9,336 nucleotides of DNA from an uncultured Planctomycetaceae bacterium. Lineage in GTDB: Bacteria > Planctomycetota > Planctomycetia > Pirellulales > Lacipirellulaceae. Positions 1 to 6,547 of the stretch are shown piece by piece. The notes under the pieces are model-generated. The model was not told the DNA's origin. It searched no databases and was given only the letters and a program-made list of their open reading frames with translations. The translations under genes were made by a program, and so were the position numbers. Every line of letters begins with the position of its first letter. The stretch's first letter is position 1. Location: the NCBI GenBank assembly GCA_937860165.1, contig CALMBE010000430.1:1-9336 (forward strand), given 5' to 3'.

Positions 1-226
1 CCACCACGGCGGCCCGCAGGTCTCCCGTCAAAAAATCGAGAAAATAAAACGCCTCGAGCTCTTGATCGACAAACCCCGTGGCGATGGCGAAGTTGCTTTC
101 GCCGTGCGTGGCCGTAGCCAGCACCGAGACGGGTCTCCCCATGCCGTACCACCCGACGGTGATTACCACGCCAACAAAAACGCCCAGCACCGCCAAGGCC
201 GCGTGATTACAGATGCGCTGCAACAT
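1..226 (-). CDS. N-terminal part of a planctomycete-type hypothetical membrane protein (runs off the window)
   Basis: Reading the minus strand from the ATG at 226 gives 75 codons without a stop to the window edge, so only the N-terminus is present. Residues about 9-27 are a hydrophobic stretch (AALAVLGVFVGVVITVGWY) fitting a signal anchor or single membrane helix. After it come ATATHGESNFAIATG and then QELEAFYFLDFLTGDLRAAV. I recognise this arrangement from conserved hypothetical proteins of planctomycetes, where a short anchored protein of unknown function carries a FAI-x-TG...YFLDFLTGDL signature; this is recall, not a search. No strong Shine-Dalgarno sequence precedes the ATG. The gene lies 151 bp downstream of the restriction-modification gene on the same strand and could be read with it, but the gap is large enough for its own promoter. 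The molecular role is unknown. Confidence 0.72.
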   Translation of the reverse strand, partial: MLQRICNHAALAVLGVFVGVVITVGWYGMGRPVSVLATATHGESNFAIATGFVDQELEAFYFLDFLTGDLRAAVV

Positions 227-377
227 GTTTTCAGTCCGAGTTAGAAGGGAAGCTAACCGCCAATTCATGGCGACACTTACGGCACCTCCATATTACCCCT
301 TCGATGAGCAAGTTTCCAGGAGTGTGCAACAGGTTTTGTTCGAGTCCTCTATCCAAAGGACCCGACAATTACCCCGG

Positions 378-3134
378 TCATGTGCTTTTTCGACGCGGCT
401 TCTTTTCCGCCAGCAACGGCTCGGTCAGTTTCTGGTAGAGTGTGAACAGATATTCAACGCGCACGCGCTCGTTTGCAAAAGCTGTCGGGCGGTAACACCG
501 ATCCACTGCGCGATCGAGTTTTTCGTGGGCTTTCGCTAGATTAGCAGGCATCGAGAGTGGATCATACAGGTCAGCCAACGATGCCTCGGGATGAGCTTCG
601 CGCGCATCGAGCACAGCCTGCGCTGCGGTTTCCACCCCTTGGTACTTCGCCGCACTTACATCCTGAGGCCAGGGGAAATTGTTGTAAACGAGTTTGGCGG
701 AATAACGGTAGTCTGACTTGAGTCGCCCCGCCACATAGCGCACCCATGCCATGTGCATTGTGGAAGTTAGAATGCCGAAGTGATAAAGTTTCGCGTTTGG
801 CAAGGCAAGACAACTATCTGCAACGATATTTAGTGGTCTTATAAAGCCCATTGGAATATAAGCTCTATTCTCAGATGAATGCCTAGGAATTACCACATAT
901 GACGCATTAGGTTGACGGATCTCACCGAAAAGCATTGGAGATTTCGCAAGTTTCAGAGTTGCTACTCGTTTGCTTGCATTGCGATATTTCTTTACAAGTT
1001 CAACTCTTTTCCTTATTTCAGGGTGTTTTTTTAATTCGCTTGGTGAAGCATCCTCCAGCCAAATGCAAAATCTGTCGATTCCGTTTAGATACTCCTTCGC
1101 GCTCACAAAAGGTCGGATAAATTTTCTCGCTTCCGGATCAATCTTCACTAATTCTGACACTTCTTTAGCCGTCAGGAGTAAGTGCCCACCATCGTTGGGC
1201 ATATTTCCAAAAGATAATTGAGGAACCTTACAAACTGAACGCGATCGATTTTCCAATAATGCATCAGGTGCATCGACCAAATAGGCATTTATTATGTTGG
1301 GAGTAGTGTACGATGCCCTTCCATCTTGACCGCTATCATAAAGTCGCTTCGGGCTTTGATGCTCGGACATCGCGATAATTACGACGTGAACGTGCGCTTT
1401 GCCACGAGCTTCGCTTTCCCATGCAAACGTTCGGTATGCAAAACGTATTGAGTGTTTACAAACAAATCGTATTAACGGCCACAGAACACCTGGGTGTTCA
1501 CCTTGTGTAATTGAATTCGTTGATACAAACGCAAAGTCGATGCCCCGATTTTGGGAATACGACCCTGCTTTTACATACCAGCAGCAAACATAGTCTAAAA
1601 TGCTCTTGTTGTTGCCCGAACCTAGGACAATGCTCATGTCATGCTGCTGCTCATTTGTCCGGGCTTTTTTTCCAACGAACGGCGGGTTACCCAGCACATA
1701 GGTACACTCACTGGCTGGCAAGACCTCGTTCCAATCGACTCTGAGTGCATTACCGTGGTGAATATGAGGGCTTTTCCTGAGCGGTAATCGCACAAAATAG
1801 TTACCAAACTCTTCACTGAGTTGTTGGTTCATTTGGTGATCCATCAGCCACATCGCCACTTCAGCTATGCGAACTGGCCATTCTTCGATCTCGATGCCGT
1901 ACATCTGATCGACATCGAGACGTAATACGGTACTAATGTCGGTCAACTTTTGGGTCTCTGCTTTCTTCAACAGTCGACGCAGAATATCGAGTTCCAAGAG
2001 CCGCAACTCTCGGTAGCTAATCACGAGAAAATTGCCGCAGCCACAGGCCGGGTCCAGCAATTTCATTTTGCCGAGTCGCTCGTGCAGGGCCTGCAATTTC
2101 TTCTTGTCGCGACCTGCTTTATCGAGTTCTGCTTTTAAGTCATCCAAAAACAACGGGCCAATCACTTTGAGTATGTCGCGTTCACTCGTATAGTGCGCAC
2201 CGATTTGACGCCGTTCCTTGGGTTCGATTACCTCTTGAAATAGTGCGCCAAACACCGCGGGCGAAATCTGACTCCATTCGAATCGAGCTGAGGCAGCAAG
2301 CAATTGAGTTCGCATTCCACGGTCAAACGCGGCCAAGTTGAGGGGTTCGGCAAACAACTCACCATTTACATAAGGGAGCTCGACCAATTCGTCGAGCAGG
2401 TTTTTCTGACGTATTTCCTCGCGAGTATTCAACGTTTGAAAGAATTGTGCAAGTTGCGGCCCCAAATCCGAACCATCCGGCTTGGTATGATTTTCCAAAT
2501 AGAGGCGAAAGGCGTCGCGATCAAAGAGGCCTGTGTCCTCGGCAAACAAGCAAAACAGGATGCGCACCAAAAGTCGTTCGAGTTCGTGCCCTGAGTAGCC
2601 ACCTGCCTCGAGTGCATCGTGTAAGTCGCCCATAATTTGGACGGCCTGGATATTGATCGGGTCTTGTGGTTCAAAGGAGTGCTGTTTGTATCCCGGGATG
2701 AACGCGAAGTCCTTGATGTACTTGTAGAACTCAGCCAGCGGAAACTCGATGCTCGTACTTTCCTCAAGGTCATGGAGGGCGATGTGAGCGAAATCGGAAA
2801 TGACCACGTAACGCGGCACTTCCTCGCCACGACCCTCGCGCTGGAGGTCTTGGATATATTCCATGGCCTGGGTATGAGCCTTTCCCAGGTCTTTGCCTAA
2901 ACTCTTGTGCTCGGCGAGTAACATTCCTTTCCAGAAGAGATCGATAAAACTGTAGTGCCCTTTGAGGTTCTTGACGGGTTCCTCAAAACTGGCGATCTGC
3001 CGGCGCTTGTGGCCAAAGACTTGAAAGAATCCATCCCAGAACGATTTGGCTTCGGCGTGTTCCCGCGATTCGCCTATCCACTCCTTGCTAAATGCGAGCG
3101 CTCGACTGCGGATTTCATTCCATGAGAGTGGCAT
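378..3134 (-). CDS. MmeI-like type IIL restriction-modification enzyme (fused endonuclease and N6-adenine methyltransferase)
   Basis: A 918-residue protein, close to MmeI (919 aa), with the domain order of that family. The N-terminal nuclease shows D65-x9-E75-H-K77, the same spacing as the PD-(D/E)xK site reported for MmeI (D70, E80, K82). A helical spacer follows (about 150-300). The class I methyltransferase has GAHYTS at 312-317, the SAM-binding motif DPACGCGNF at 361-369 and catalytic NPPF at 483-486, typical of adenine-N6 enzymes. The target-recognition region (about 590-805) contains MPNDGGHLLL (645-654) and RHSSENRAYIPMGF (751-764), and the C-terminal domain begins near NNFPWP (818-823). 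Family knowledge predicts that one chain binds an asymmetric site, methylates an adenine on one strand and cuts at a distance; the recognition sequence cannot be read from here. I chose ATG 3134 because the protein then begins MPLSWNEIR as in relatives, and AGGA lies 6 nt upstream. An upstream TTG at 3173 is in frame but less likely. No partner R, S or C gene is adjacent. Codons in the recognition half are AT-rich. Confidence 0.92.
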   Translation of the reverse strand: MPLSWNEIRSRALAFSKEWIGESREHAEAKSFWDGFFQVFGHKRRQIASFEEPVKNLKGHYSFIDLFWKGMLLAEHKSLGKDLGKAHTQAMEYIQDLQREGRGEEVPRYVVISDFAHIALHDLEESTSIEFPLAEFYKYIKDFAFIPGYKQHSFEPQDPINIQAVQIMGDLHDALEAGGYSGHELERLLVRILFCLFAEDTGLFDRDAFRLYLENHTKPDGSDLGPQLAQFFQTLNTREEIRQKNLLDELVELPYVNGELFAEPLNLAAFDRGMRTQLLAASARFEWSQISPAVFGALFQEVIEPKERRQIGAHYTSERDILKVIGPLFLDDLKAELDKAGRDKKKLQALHERLGKMKLLDPACGCGNFLVISYRELRLLELDILRRLLKKAETQKLTDISTVLRLDVDQMYGIEIEEWPVRIAEVAMWLMDHQMNQQLSEEFGNYFVRLPLRKSPHIHHGNALRVDWNEVLPASECTYVLGNPPFVGKKARTNEQQHDMSIVLGSGNNKSILDYVCCWYVKAGSYSQNRGIDFAFVSTNSITQGEHPGVLWPLIRFVCKHSIRFAYRTFAWESEARGKAHVHVVIIAMSEHQSPKRLYDSGQDGRASYTTPNIINAYLVDAPDALLENRSRSVCKVPQLSFGNMPNDGGHLLLTAKEVSELVKIDPEARKFIRPFVSAKEYLNGIDRFCIWLEDASPSELKKHPEIRKRVELVKKYRNASKRVATLKLAKSPMLFGEIRQPNASYVVIPRHSSENRAYIPMGFIRPLNIVADSCLALPNAKLYHFGILTSTMHMAWVRYVAGRLKSDYRYSAKLVYNNFPWPQDVSAAKYQGVETAAQAVLDAREAHPEASLADLYDPLSMPANLAKAHEKLDRAVDRCYRPTAFANERVRVEYLFTLYQKLTEPLLAEKKPRRKST

Positions 3135-3160
3135 CGTGAATCCTAGACTTCTTAAATTGG

Positions 3161-3200
3161 CTGCGAACCCCAATCAGTAATCGAATTGGTTCGCAGAACC
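3161..3200. repeat. Overlapping inverted repeats in the leader of the restriction-modification gene
   Basis: CTGCGAACC (3161-3169) is the exact complement of GGTTCGCAG (3188-3196), and the pairing can continue inwards by about three AT pairs after a 2-nt bulge. GGTTC-GCA-GAACC (3188-3200) forms a second, mutually exclusive palindrome using the same right arm. A further GAACC lies at 3214-3218. The repeats sit 27 bp upstream of the start codon, just after the predicted transcription start, so they could be a protein-binding operator or a 5' leader hairpin. Function is inference. Confidence 0.5.
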
Positions 3201-3204
3201 GCCG

Positions 3205-3233
3205 ATCATAGTCGAACCTACACCGCTTGAAAA
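3205..3233 (-). promoter_or_regulatory. Candidate sigma70-like promoter of the restriction-modification gene
   Basis: On the minus strand a TATGAT (-10, positions 3210-3205, five of six consensus bases) is preceded by exactly 17 bp and TTTTCA (-35, 3233-3228, four of six). Transcription would begin near 3198, giving a leader of about 65 nt that starts with the inverted repeat at 3161-3196. This is read by eye from consensus only. Confidence 0.4.
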
Positions 3234-3241
3234 GAAAGCTG

Positions 3242-3251
3242 CTTCCTCCGC
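3242..3251. repeat. Left copy of a 10-bp direct repeat flanking element copy 1 (putative target-site duplication)
   Basis: CTTCCTCCGC directly abuts the left end of the 144-bp element (CAGGG at 3252) and recurs exactly at 3396-3405, directly after its right end (CCCTG, ending 3395). The element ends were set independently by alignment with copies 2 and 3, so the match at both borders supports insertion with duplication of 10 bp of target. The inferred empty site joins GCTG, CTTCCTCCGC and AGGGC. Confidence 0.7.
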
Positions 3252-3395
3252 CAGGGCCGATCACTTTTTCACTTTGGGGTGCCATGCCCACGCTGGTACT
3301 CCGGCGTGGGCATGTGAATAGTCGAGAAAACATGGCCACAGCGGAGTACCGCCGTGGCCATGGCACCCTCCATTGTGAAAAACTAATTGGCCCTG
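3252..3395 (+). mobile_element. 144-bp cloverleaf-forming repeat, copy 1 (MITE/REPIN-like)
   Basis: The element starts CAGGGCC and ends GGCCCTG, with imperfect terminal inverted repeats of about 35 bp (3252-3286 and 3359-3395) whose inner parts include GGGTGCCATG and CATGGCACCC. Between the arms are two hairpins: 3283-3314 (14-bp stem, loop TACT) and 3331-3362 (14-bp stem with one A-C mismatch, loop AGTA), separated by a 16-nt linker (3315-3330). The two hairpin halves are themselves inverted relatives of each other, so a single strand could fold as a long stem carrying two stem-loops. It differs from copy 2 at about 10 of 144 positions by eye. There is no coding capacity; short frames reading MATAEYRRGHGTL are by-products of the palindromes. 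It lies in the divergent gap between the restriction-modification and antiporter genes. Mobilisation by a transposase or a RAYT enzyme encoded elsewhere is inferred. Confidence 0.85.
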
Positions 3396-3405
3396 CTTCC
3401 TCCGC
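3396..3405. repeat. Right copy of the 10-bp direct repeat flanking element copy 1
   Basis: Exact second copy of CTTCCTCCGC, adjoining the right end of the element. It also forms most of the loop and part of the stem of a small hairpin, GCCCTGC-7 nt-GCAGGGC (3390-3410), which straddles the element boundary. Confidence 0.7.
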
Positions 3406-3429
3406 AGGGCAGAAACCACACTCCTGTGC

Positions 3430-3458
3430 CTCACACTCCGAACATTTTCCGCTATAAT
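3430..3458 (+). promoter_or_regulatory. Candidate sigma70-like promoter of the antiporter gene
   Basis: A perfect TATAAT (-10) lies at 3453-3458, 17 bp after CTCACA (3430-3435, four of six -35 consensus bases). Transcription starting near 3465 would give a leader of about 35 nt before the ATG at 3500. The promoter lies wholly downstream of element copy 1, so insertion of the element left it intact. Confidence 0.55.
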
Positions 3459-3499
3459 CCTCCCTTCCTAGATTTGATTTCGCACAGGCCCAAAATAAA

Positions 3500-5122
3500 A
3501 TGCCCCTCGACACGATCGTCGATTTGCTCTCGATTCTCGCAGCCGGTTTGGCGGCTGCATTGATTTGCCGCTGGCTGGGCATCTCGGCCATTGTGGGTTA
3601 TCTGGTCATCGGCACTCTGTTGGGCGATAGTGTGCTCGCTTGGGTGGGGGGCGACAATCACCAAATCGATCTGCTCGCAGAGGCAGGTGTGTTCCTGCTG
3701 TTGTTTTCGATCGGGCTGGAATTCTCGCTCGACGATCTGTGGCAATTGCGCCGACAGTTGCTCGTGGGGGGTAGTTTGCAAATGGCGCTGGTGGCCCTTC
3801 CCTCGGGTTTGATACTTCACACCCTGGGCTTTTCCCCGGCGGCAAGCATGGTCCTCGCTGCCGCGATCGCACTCAGTTCGACGGTGCTGGTTTTCAACGC
3901 GCTGGCCGAGTTTGGCGAGTCTTCGTCGCCCCATGGGAAGCGAACCATCGGAATTTTGCTTTTCCAAGACTTGGCTCTTGTGCCTTTGTTGTTGCTGGTT
4001 CCTATGCTCACCGATGGCAAAGCTCCCGAGTGGCAAGAAGTTTTCTTCTTGATGGGTTCCTCGCTTCTTTTTGTGGGACTGATCTTCGTCAGTCGGAAAA
4101 TCCTCAACGGCTGGGTCATTCCAGGTTTGGCAAGTTATCGCAGCCCCGACATCGTGATCCTATTCACGTTGGTGGCACTCGGAGGGATCACCATCATGGC
4201 CCACGCACTCGGGCTGCCAGGCGCAGTGGGGGCCTTTGCCGCGGGGCTAGCTCTGGGAGGCAACCGCTGGAGTGCGCAGATCGACGCCCTGGTGTTACCC
4301 TTCCGCGAGACATTTGCCGCTGTGTTTTTTGTGAGCCTGGGACTCTTGGTGGATGCCAAGATTGTCCTCGCGTCTCCGGTCATGTTATTGCTGATGATCT
4401 TGGCAGTGATCGCCCTGAAAGCAATTGCGGCAAGCATTGCCTTGCGAGTGACGAAACTATCGTGGCAAAGTTCGTTTGGTATGGCACTTGGGTTGGCCCA
4501 CATTGGCGAATTCGCCTTTGTCTTGGCCAAGCTTGGCCGAAATTCCGAAGTGTTGACCGAAGCCGCATATCAGCAAATCATCGCGATTGGCCTGGGTACC
4601 CTGATTCTAACTCCCTTCTTGCTCCGCTGGGGGCTCAAGCAGGTTGCAACCGGCGAAGATCTCGTACAAGCCCCATCGGCCCCTGGCATGACCCGAGATT
4701 CCTTCGACGGTGCGGTCGTTATCGGCGTGGGCCCCATCGGGAAGCAAATCGCTAGTTTTCTGGAAACCCAAGGGGTAAACGTGACCCTCATCGATCGCAG
4801 CCCGATCAATTTGTATCCTTTCGAGCAACTTGGTTTTCACACGGCCGCCGGCGATGCCACGCAGCCCGAAATCTTGCGCGCCGCCCATGCCCACGATGCT
4901 CGCTTGGTGGTGCTTTGCGTACCCGACGACCAAATCGCGCAGCAAATCCTCACCCAAGTCCGCCGACTCAACCCCGAGGCCCAAGTAGTTGTCAGATGCC
5001 GATACCAGTCGAGCGTCGCGGTGTTTCGCAAGGCCCAAGTGCAATTCGTGGTGAGCGAAGAACAACAGGCCTACGAGAGCATGGTCGGCTTCTTGTCGGG
5101 ACTCTTTGCCGAAGAGCCGTGA
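3500..5122 (+). CDS. CPA2-family cation:proton antiporter with C-terminal TrkA-N/RCK domain (KefB/YbaL-like)
   Basis: A 540-residue inner-membrane protein. Residues 1-380 are a chain of hydrophobic helices with CPA2 landmarks: LLFSIGLEFSL (67-77), ALSSTVLVFNAL (124-135), LLFQDLALVPLLLL (153-166, with the Q156-D157 pair equivalent to the conserved QD of KefC-type transporters), FFVSLGLLVDA (276-286) and HIGEFAFVLAK (334-344). After a linker (about 381-402), residues 403-525 form a Rossmann-type RCK/TrkA-N domain with glycine motif VIGVGPIGKQIA (407-418) and the acidic end of the second strand at LID (430-432), expected to bind NAD(H) or another nucleotide and gate transport. A TrkA-C domain is absent and the chain ends soon after the RCK fold. 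The family exchanges K+ or Na+ for H+; substrate and any link to glutathione adducts cannot be told from sequence. The ATG at 3500 has only a weak AGG 11 nt upstream. It stands alone in its operon, divergent from the restriction gene and convergent with cysE. Confidence 0.93.
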   Translation: MPLDTIVDLLSILAAGLAAALICRWLGISAIVGYLVIGTLLGDSVLAWVGGDNHQIDLLAEAGVFLLLFSIGLEFSLDDLWQLRRQLLVGGSLQMALVALPSGLILHTLGFSPAASMVLAAAIALSSTVLVFNALAEFGESSSPHGKRTIGILLFQDLALVPLLLLVPMLTDGKAPEWQEVFFLMGSSLLFVGLIFVSRKILNGWVIPGLASYRSPDIVILFTLVALGGITIMAHALGLPGAVGAFAAGLALGGNRWSAQIDALVLPFRETFAAVFFVSLGLLVDAKIVLASPVMLLLMILAVIALKAIAASIALRVTKLSWQSSFGMALGLAHIGEFAFVLAKLGRNSEVLTEAAYQQIIAIGLGTLILTPFLLRWGLKQVATGEDLVQAPSAPGMTRDSFDGAVVIGVGPIGKQIASFLETQGVNVTLIDRSPINLYPFEQLGFHTAAGDATQPEILRAAHAHDARLVVLCVPDDQIAQQILTQVRRLNPEAQVVVRCRYQSSVAVFRKAQVQFVVSEEQQAYESMVGFLSGLFAEEP

Positions 5123-5125
5123 GCA

Positions 5126-5269
5126 CAGGGTCTATCAGTTATTCATTGTGGGGTGCCATGCTCACGCTGGTACTCCGGTGTGGGCATGTGAATAGTCGAG
5201 AAAACATGGCCACGGCGGAGTACCGCCGTGGCCATGGCACCCTCCATTGTGAAATACTAATTGGCCCTG
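5126..5269 (+). mobile_element. 144-bp cloverleaf-forming repeat, copy 2
   Basis: Same length and orientation as copy 1, starting CAGGG (5126) and ending CCCTG (5269). Hairpins lie at 5157-5188 and 5205-5236, with an identical 16-nt linker at 5189-5204. Two substitutions relative to copy 1 in the first hairpin both turn a G-C pair into a G-T wobble, so pairing is kept. In the second hairpin the single mismatch of copy 1 is a G-C pair here. No flanking duplication is seen (GCCGTGAGCA on the left, ACCTGTCCCC on the right). The element starts only 3 bp after the antiporter stop codon and fills most of the 181-bp convergent gap before the cysE stop. It could therefore act as a bidirectional transcription stop or 3'-end protector, though there is no U-run of a classical terminator. 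Confidence 0.85.
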
Positions 5270-5292
5270 ACCTGTCCCCTTATTGACTATCA

Positions 5293-5306
5293 GCCTCTAG
5301 CCTCTA
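5293..5306 (-). repeat. Two heptamer microrepeats (TAGAGGC) overlapping the cysE stop codon
   Basis: On the minus strand TAGAGGC occurs twice in tandem, and the first TAG is the cysE stop codon. The unit fits TAGWGGY, the same pattern as the heptamers at 9245-9258. Short tandem heptamers in gaps are known from cyanobacteria (STRR-type repeats); a link to those is not implied. Confidence 0.5.
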
Positions 5307-6263
5307 TATCTGGTACTGGGTCTCCGGGCGGAGTTCGTCGGCGACTTCGTTGCGGACTTTGAGCTTGGGCTTTTCCAGCAACACTGTGGTGTGGGGTTCG
5401 ATGCTCGATGTGATCCAGGCATTCGAGCCGATCACCGCGTCGTGGCCAATGACCGTGCGGCCTCCCAGGACGGTGGCGTTGGCGTAGATCACCACGCGAT
5501 CCTCGATTGTCGGGTGCCGCTTTTGTCCTCGCACGAGTTGGCCGTCGCTATCGGTGGGAAAGCTCAAGGCACCCAGGGTCACGCCCTGATAAATCTTGAC
5601 ATGCTCGCCGATCTCGCACGTTTGCCCGATCACCACACCTGTGCCGTGATCGATGAAGAAATACTCTCCAATCGTCGCCCCGGGGTGGATGTCGATACCA
5701 GTGTGCCTGTGGGCCCACTCGGTCATCATCCGGGGGATAAAGGGAATCTGGAGTTGGTAGAGCACATTGGCCAAACGGAAGACGGTGATCGCTTCGAGAC
5801 CCGGGTAGCAGAATATCACTTCGTCGAGATTCTTGCAGGCGGGGTCTCCCTCGTAGGCGGCTTGCACGTCGGTCGCTAAGATTCGCCGCAGCTCGGGGAG
5901 CAACTCCAGGAACTGGAGCGTCTTCGCCTGACCGAGGGCCTCGAAGTCGTGATCGTTTTCGCAAGTGGCGGTAGCGCCGGCGTCGTGCCGCAGGGCGCGA
6001 CCAATCTGGCTCGTGAGTCGATCGTGCAGGCGGTCGACCATATCGCCGACGTAATAGGCGATGTTGCCGCGATGCAGCCCCGTCCGGCGGCGGTAGCCGG
6101 GGAACAAGATCTCGGTGAGATCATGGATCGCGGCGATGATTTCTTCGTAGCTGGGCAGCGGGCAGTGATCGAGATGGTTGATCGTGCTGAGCTGGTCGTA
6201 GGTCTTGACAATGTTCTCGGTAATCTCGGGAAGCTTGTCTTTCAGGCGAAAATCAGTGGCCAT
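5304..6263 (-). CDS. cysE: Serine O-acetyltransferase
   Basis: A 319-residue enzyme that transfers an acetyl group from acetyl-CoA to L-serine, giving O-acetylserine for cysteine synthesis in the cytoplasm. The N-terminal half (about 1-175) is helical, as in long serine acetyltransferases. The C-terminal half is a left-handed beta-helix of hexapeptide repeats, from [12 protein letters not shown] (188-199) to about 300. Active-site equivalents of the E. coli CysE residues are present: D205-H206 in [14 protein letters not shown] (202-215) and H250 in QKRHPTI (247-253). The inserted loop 234-248 is longer than in E. coli. The chain ends in isoleucine (PETQYQI); in characterised CysE proteins a C-terminal Ile enters the O-acetylserine sulfhydrylase active site to form the cysteine synthase complex, so such docking is plausible. 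ATG 6263 follows AGAGGA at about 11 nt. No cysK or sulfate gene is adjacent, so it appears monocistronic, convergent with the antiporter. Confidence 0.95.
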   Translation of the reverse strand: MATDFRLKDKLPEITENIVKTYDQLSTINHLDHCPLPSYEEIIAAIHDLTEILFPGYRRRTGLHRGNIAYYVGDMVDRLHDRLTSQIGRALRHDAGATATCENDHDFEALGQAKTLQFLELLPELRRILATDVQAAYEGDPACKNLDEVIFCYPGLEAITVFRLANVLYQLQIPFIPRMMTEWAHRHTGIDIHPGATIGEYFFIDHGTGVVIGQTCEIGEHVKIYQGVTLGALSFPTDSDGQLVRGQKRHPTIEDRVVIYANATVLGGRTVIGHDAVIGSNAWITSSIEPHTTVLLEKPKLKVRNEVADELRPETQYQI

Positions 6264-6547
6264 GTCGAATAATTCCTCTGCCTGGGGCTGAGTGATGACA
6301 CGTCGTTCAAGGTGTGATCAGTCGAAAATGGGGGCCAAGAACGCGCCGGCGGGGCGCACAGGTCGAGAGCGTCCGGCCTAAGCCGGACAAGTACAGCAAC
6401 AGATAGGAAGGCGAAATTTCATGGGTTTTCATTCCCGCGCGGCTGACACGGACCGGCCTCTGAGGGGTTTATCGGAATTCCGAGCTTAGCGAGTTTAACC
6501 ATTCTACCGTGTTGGGCCGGCTGGGAGAAGAAAGAAGTCCGCGGAAT
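6264..6547. other. Intergenic region upstream of cysE with a small hairpin
   Basis: No gene is supported here. A perfect 7-bp stem with tetraloop CTAA, GTCCGGC-CTAA-GCCGGAC, lies at 6371-6388; it has no adjoining T-run on either strand, so it is not an obvious terminator. ATTCCCGCGC (6431-6440) recurs at 9276-9285 near the right edge. I could not identify a convincing promoter for cysE. The short minus-strand frame 6419-6748 runs through element copy 3 and is not credible as a gene. Confidence 0.5.

Noticed and set aside
378..3134. DISARM or BREX methyltransferase
   Set aside because: No helicase, DUF1998, PglZ or BrxC-type genes are nearby, and the N-terminal D-x9-ExK nuclease plus the MmeI-like order argue for a standalone type IIL enzyme.
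3135..3173. TTG start at 3173 adding 13 residues to the restriction enzyme
   Set aside because: The family N-terminus begins at MPLSWNEIR, and the ATG at 3134 has AGGA at good spacing. The extension would also run through part of the leader palindrome.
3283..3362. CRISPR-like array suggested by repeated palindromes
   Set aside because: There are only two inverted hairpins per element and three dispersed elements, with no regular spacers and no cas genes in the window.
3227..3457. Plus-strand frame encoding MATAEYRRGHGTL-like peptide, with similar frames at 4915-5286 and 6573-6884
   Set aside because: These frames translate the palindromic 144-bp elements. The shared peptide arises from the repeat DNA, and the frames have no independent start signals or coding character.
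3452..4036. Long minus-strand frame opposite the antiporter gene, and the plus-strand frame 4030-4755 in another phase
   Set aside because: Both lie within the antiporter gene, whose motifs and membrane helices are clear. Their translations are of low complexity and match no recognisable family.
3500..5122. Naming the antiporter KefC with glutathione-adduct gating
   Set aside because: No KefF/KefG partner gene is adjacent and the glutathione-binding residues cannot be judged by eye; only the CPA2 plus RCK architecture is secure.
6371..6388. GTCCGGC-CTAA-GCCGGAC as a rho-independent terminator
   Set aside because: There is no T-run on either strand and no gene ends here; it lies upstream of cysE.
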